Assembly (NCBI GenBank): GCA_035468285.1
Contig: DATISY010000085.1
Coordinates: 1-36,124, forward strand
Length of the DNA: 36,124 nt
Direction: 5' to 3'
Source: PALSA-555 sp035468285
GTDB lineage: Bacteria; Actinomycetota; Acidimicrobiia; IMCC26256; PALSA-555
Part shown: piece by piece, positions 34,122 to 36,124 of the stretch
Numbering within the stretch: the stretch's first letter is position 1
Layout: the number at the start of each line of letters is the position of its first letter
The notes under the pieces: model-generated
The model's database searches: none
The model's input: only the letters and a program-made list of their open reading frames with translations
What the model was told of the DNA's origin: nothing
Program-made: the position numbers and the translations under genes

Positions 34122-34385
34122 ATGCGGTACGAGGCCAGAATCGAGGTCACGCACCTGCCCGGGATCCTCGATCCGCAAGGCGCGACGGTCGAGCGGTCCC
34201 TCCCGGCGCTCGGGTACGACAACGTCTCCGCGGTGCGCATCGGCAAGTGCATCCGCTTGATCCTCGACGCGCCGGAGCGCGAGGCGGCCCGAGCCCAGGT
34301 CGAGGCGATGTGCGACCAGCTGCTCGCCAACCCCGTGATCGAGGCCTACGAGATCGAGCTCACCGAGCTGGTCACCGCCGGATGA
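34122..34385 (+). CDS. purS: FGAM synthetase subunit PurS
   Basis: An 87-residue subunit that bridges PurQ and PurL and helps pass ammonia to the synthetase site. MRYEARIEVTHLPGILDPQGATVERSL and VRIGKCIRLILDAP match the family, and LLANPVIEAYEIEL is the usual C-terminus. Length is standard. It sits four bases upstream of purQ. Presence of separate PurS and PurQ predicts a small-type PurL, consistent with the partial gene at the window end. Confidence 0.95.
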   Translation: MRYEARIEVTHLPGILDPQGATVERSLPALGYDNVSAVRIGKCIRLILDAPEREAARAQVEAMCDQLLANPVIEAYEIELTELVTAG

Positions 34386-34389
34386 CGGC

Positions 34390-35073
34390 ATGAGCGCCCG
34401 AATCGCGATCGTCGTGTTTCCCGGCACGAACTGCGAGCTCGACGTCGCCGGGGCCGTGACCGCGCTCGGCGGGCGGCCCGAGTTGGTGTTCCACACCGAG
34501 ACGACGCTCGGGGACGCCGACGCCGTCGTGATCCCGGGCGGGTTCGCCCACGGGGATTACCTGCGCACCGGGGCGCTCGCCCGTTTCTCCCCCGTCATGG
34601 GTGCGGTCGCGGCGCACGCCGAGGCGGGCGGCCCGCTGGTCGGCATCTGCAACGGGTTCCAAGTGCTCACCGAGGCGGCGCTACTCCCCGGGGCGCTCCA
34701 GAAGAACGCCGGGCTGAAGTTCCGGTGCGAGACCGTGGCCTGCCGGGTGGACAGCTCCCGCTCCGCGTTGACCGGAGAGGCCCAGGTCGGTTCGGTACTC
34801 CGCCTGCCGATCAACCACTTCGAAGGCGCGTACGTGTGCGACACGCCGACGCTCGACCGGCTGCGCGCCGAGGACCGAGTCGTGTTGCGCTACGTCGAGA
34901 ACCCGAACGGGAGCCTCGACGACATCGCCGGGATCACGAACGCCGCGGGCAACGTCGTCGGTCTCATGCCCCACCCCGAGCGCGCCTCGGACGCGCTCTT
35001 GGGCTCGGCCGACGGTGTGGTGCTGCTCCAGTCGCTCCTCGCCGCGGCCGGAGCGCGGGCCGTCGCCGCCTGA
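34390..35073 (+). CDS. purQ: FGAM synthetase glutaminase subunit PurQ
   Basis: A 227-residue class I glutamine amidotransferase that supplies ammonia to PurL. The nucleophile is C87 in GICNGFQ, with H195 and E197 in GLMPHPER completing the triad. IAIVVFPGTNCE at the N-terminus, VIPGGFAHGDYLR and LPINHFEG are PurQ-specific. ATG 34390 is four bases after the purS stop. The gene is separated from purL by a minus-strand hypothetical gene. Confidence 0.97.
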   Translation: MSARIAIVVFPGTNCELDVAGAVTALGGRPELVFHTETTLGDADAVVIPGGFAHGDYLRTGALARFSPVMGAVAAHAEAGGPLVGICNGFQVLTEAALLPGALQKNAGLKFRCETVACRVDSSRSALTGEAQVGSVLRLPINHFEGAYVCDTPTLDRLRAEDRVVLRYVENPNGSLDDIAGITNAAGNVVGLMPHPERASDALLGSADGVVLLQSLLAAAGARAVAA

Positions 35074-35087
35074 CCGGAGCCGTTCCC

Positions 35088-35492
35088 TCAGCTGCCGCGG
35101 GTGATCCCGGCCCGAGCCAGGGTCTCGCTGGCGACCCCCATCTCCCGCCACGTCGCATACGTGATGCCCTTGCGCGCGGCGTAGGCCTTCGCCACCTTGA
35201 CGAAGCCCGCCTCGAGCTCGGCAAGATCGGCGGCTGGACCTGCCTTCTTCTCCAGCTCCGATTCGAGGTCCCGACGCTCCTGGAGGAACTGCAGCCGCTG
35301 CAGGGAGGTGGCGTCGGCGAGCTCCGCGGTGATCGTCTCGAGCCGGCGCCGGATCGTCTCGGCGGTGCGCTGCCGCCCGCGCCGAGGCCGATGCTCGGCC
35401 AGCGCATCCAGGTACGCCTTGACGGCGCGCCCCTCAGCGCGACCCGCGGCCATCGCCTCTTTGTGCTCGCTCGTCAGCTGCTTCGGTGCCAT
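35088..35492 (-). CDS. Conserved-looking helical protein, unknown
   Basis: A 134-residue basic protein beginning MAPKQLTSEHKEAMAAGRAEGRAVKAYL. A central coiled coil (about 43-85, RRLETITAELADATSLQRLQFLQERRDLESELEK) leads to a C-terminal part YAARKGITYATWREMGVASETLARAGI that looks like a small helical recognition motif. ATG 35492 has AGGATGG upstream. It lies alone on the minus strand between purQ and purL and is divergent from purL. I recall similar actinobacterial hypothetical proteins but no assigned function; nucleic-acid binding is only a guess from charge and shape. Confidence 0.75.
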   Translation of the reverse strand: MAPKQLTSEHKEAMAAGRAEGRAVKAYLDALAEHRPRRGRQRTAETIRRRLETITAELADATSLQRLQFLQERRDLESELEKKAGPAADLAELEAGFVKVAKAYAARKGITYATWREMGVASETLARAGITRGS

Positions 35493-35560
35493 TTGCCATC
35501 CTGGGAGAGGTTCATTTCCCCTATTCTGCCACCTCGCATTTGCTCAAATCGAGCCGCCGG

Positions 35561-35566
35561 TAGGCT
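35561..35566 (+). promoter_or_regulatory. -10 hexamer TAGGCT, leaderless start of purL
   Basis: TAGGCT lies six bases before GTG 35573, identical in sequence and spacing to dcd, with no ribosome site. Confidence 0.6.
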
Positions 35567-35572
35567 CCGAAC

Positions 35573-36124
35573 GTGGCCGTGAGCACTGAGCCCCTGCACC
35601 GGACGCTGGGGCTCACCGACGATGAGCTGGCCGCCATCACCGAGGTGCTCGGCCGGGAGCCGTCGGACCTCGAGCTGGCCATGTATGCCGTCATGTGGTC
35701 AGAGCACTGCTCGTACAAGTCGTCGAAGGTCCACCTCGGCCGGCTGCCCTCCCAGGCTCCGTGGGTGCTCGTCGGCCCCGGCGAGGGCGCCGGCGTCATC
35801 GACGTGGGCGACGGGCTCGCCATCGCGCTGCGCATCGAGAGTCACAACCACCCGTCCGCCGTCGAGCCGTACCAAGGGTCCGCGACGGGGGTCGGCGGCA
35901 TCATCCGCGACGTCTTCTCGATGGGGGCGCGCCCCATCGCGCTGATGGACCCGCTGCGGTTCGGTCCGCTCGACGACGCCCGGACCCGCTACCTGTTCGA
36001 GAGCGTCGTGTCCGGCATCAGCGGATACGGCAACGCCGTCGGTGTGCCGACCGTCGGCGGCGAGGCCGTCTTCGACGAGTGCTACCGCGACAACCCGCTG
36101 GTCAACGTGCTGTGCCTCGGGATC
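35573..36124 (+). CDS. purL: FGAM synthetase large subunit PurL, N-terminal part (runs off the window)
   Basis: The first 184 codons of the ATP-dependent synthetase that converts FGAR to FGAM. LGLTDDELAAITEVLGREPSDLELAMYAVMWSEHCSYKSSKVHL is the classic small-type PurL opening, followed by VGPGEGAGVIDVGDGLAIALRIESHNHPSAVEPYQGSATGVGGIIRD and ISGYGNAVGVPTVGGE. GTG 35573 is chosen from the leaderless -10; a second GTG at 35579 is possible. The frame is open to the last base. It partners with PurS and PurQ encoded just upstream. Confidence 0.96.
   Translation, partial: MAVSTEPLHRTLGLTDDELAAITEVLGREPSDLELAMYAVMWSEHCSYKSSKVHLGRLPSQAPWVLVGPGEGAGVIDVGDGLAIALRIESHNHPSAVEPYQGSATGVGGIIRDVFSMGARPIALMDPLRFGPLDDARTRYLFESVVSGISGYGNAVGVPTVGGEAVFDECYRDNPLVNVLCLGI

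Overview
The window is a GC-rich, densely coded actinobacterial chromosome segment. Nearly everything is housekeeping. Class Acidimicrobiia or a near relative is my best guess, not something the sequence proves. Actinobacterial markers visible here are myo-inositol-phosphate synthase paired with a PadR regulator, NucS mismatch endonuclease, a MerR-type HspR closing dnaK-grpE-dnaJ, a DUF5318 zinc protein, a DUF6049 secreted protein and a 190-residue mycobacterial-type Dcd. There are no insertion sequences, phage genes, CRISPR arrays or transfer genes.

Layout. 1-1562 (minus): the start of a secreted DUF6049-like protein overlapping a GNAT acetyltransferase. 1648-5300 (plus): a histone-deacetylase-fold amidohydrolase, a PilT-like ATPase with altered ATPase motifs, and the tRNA nucleotidyltransferase PcnA. 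5320-7061 (minus): ino1 and padR, with a tandem palindromic operator. 7353-9186 (plus): DUF5318 protein, panB, DUF192 protein. 9342-12716 (plus): rpsF-ssb-rpsR-rplI, then dnaB. 12779-16792: two Tat translocase subunits, small membrane proteins, nucS, a secreted SGNH hydrolase, and a two-frame ORF pair that may be a broken gene. 16889-21157: tRNA-Gly, dcd, a DUF4239 membrane protein, a large Fe-S membrane oxidoreductase (EtfD-like) and a lone cyclic-nucleotide-binding domain. 21218-28828: the heat-shock block dnaK-grpE-dnaJ-hspR and clpB, each preceded by an HspR (HAIR)-like operator. 28951-36124: purine genes purA, purD, purB, purC, purS, purQ and the start of purL, with two small minus-strand genes set between them.

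The order resembles a condensed version of the origin-proximal half of the Mycobacterium tuberculosis map (pcnA region, ino1/padR, rpsF-dnaB, dcd, Rv0338c, dnaK operon, clpB, pur genes). The window is therefore probably near oriC, although oriC itself is not present.

A repeated feature of expression is a TANNNT -10 hexamer exactly six bases before a GTG or ATG start. It occurs at the HDAC-fold gene, DUF5318, the small protein at 15106, dcd, the cNMP-binding protein, purS and purL, and points to leaderless mRNAs. I found no convincing new multi-gene system. The observations most worth checking are the PilT-like ATPase with Walker A Lys to Arg and no His box, the zinc-ligand-free S18 with an acidic tail, the paired HspR-type operators, the PadR operator, the DnaA-box-like sites before dnaB, and the frame-split ORF near tRNA-Gly.
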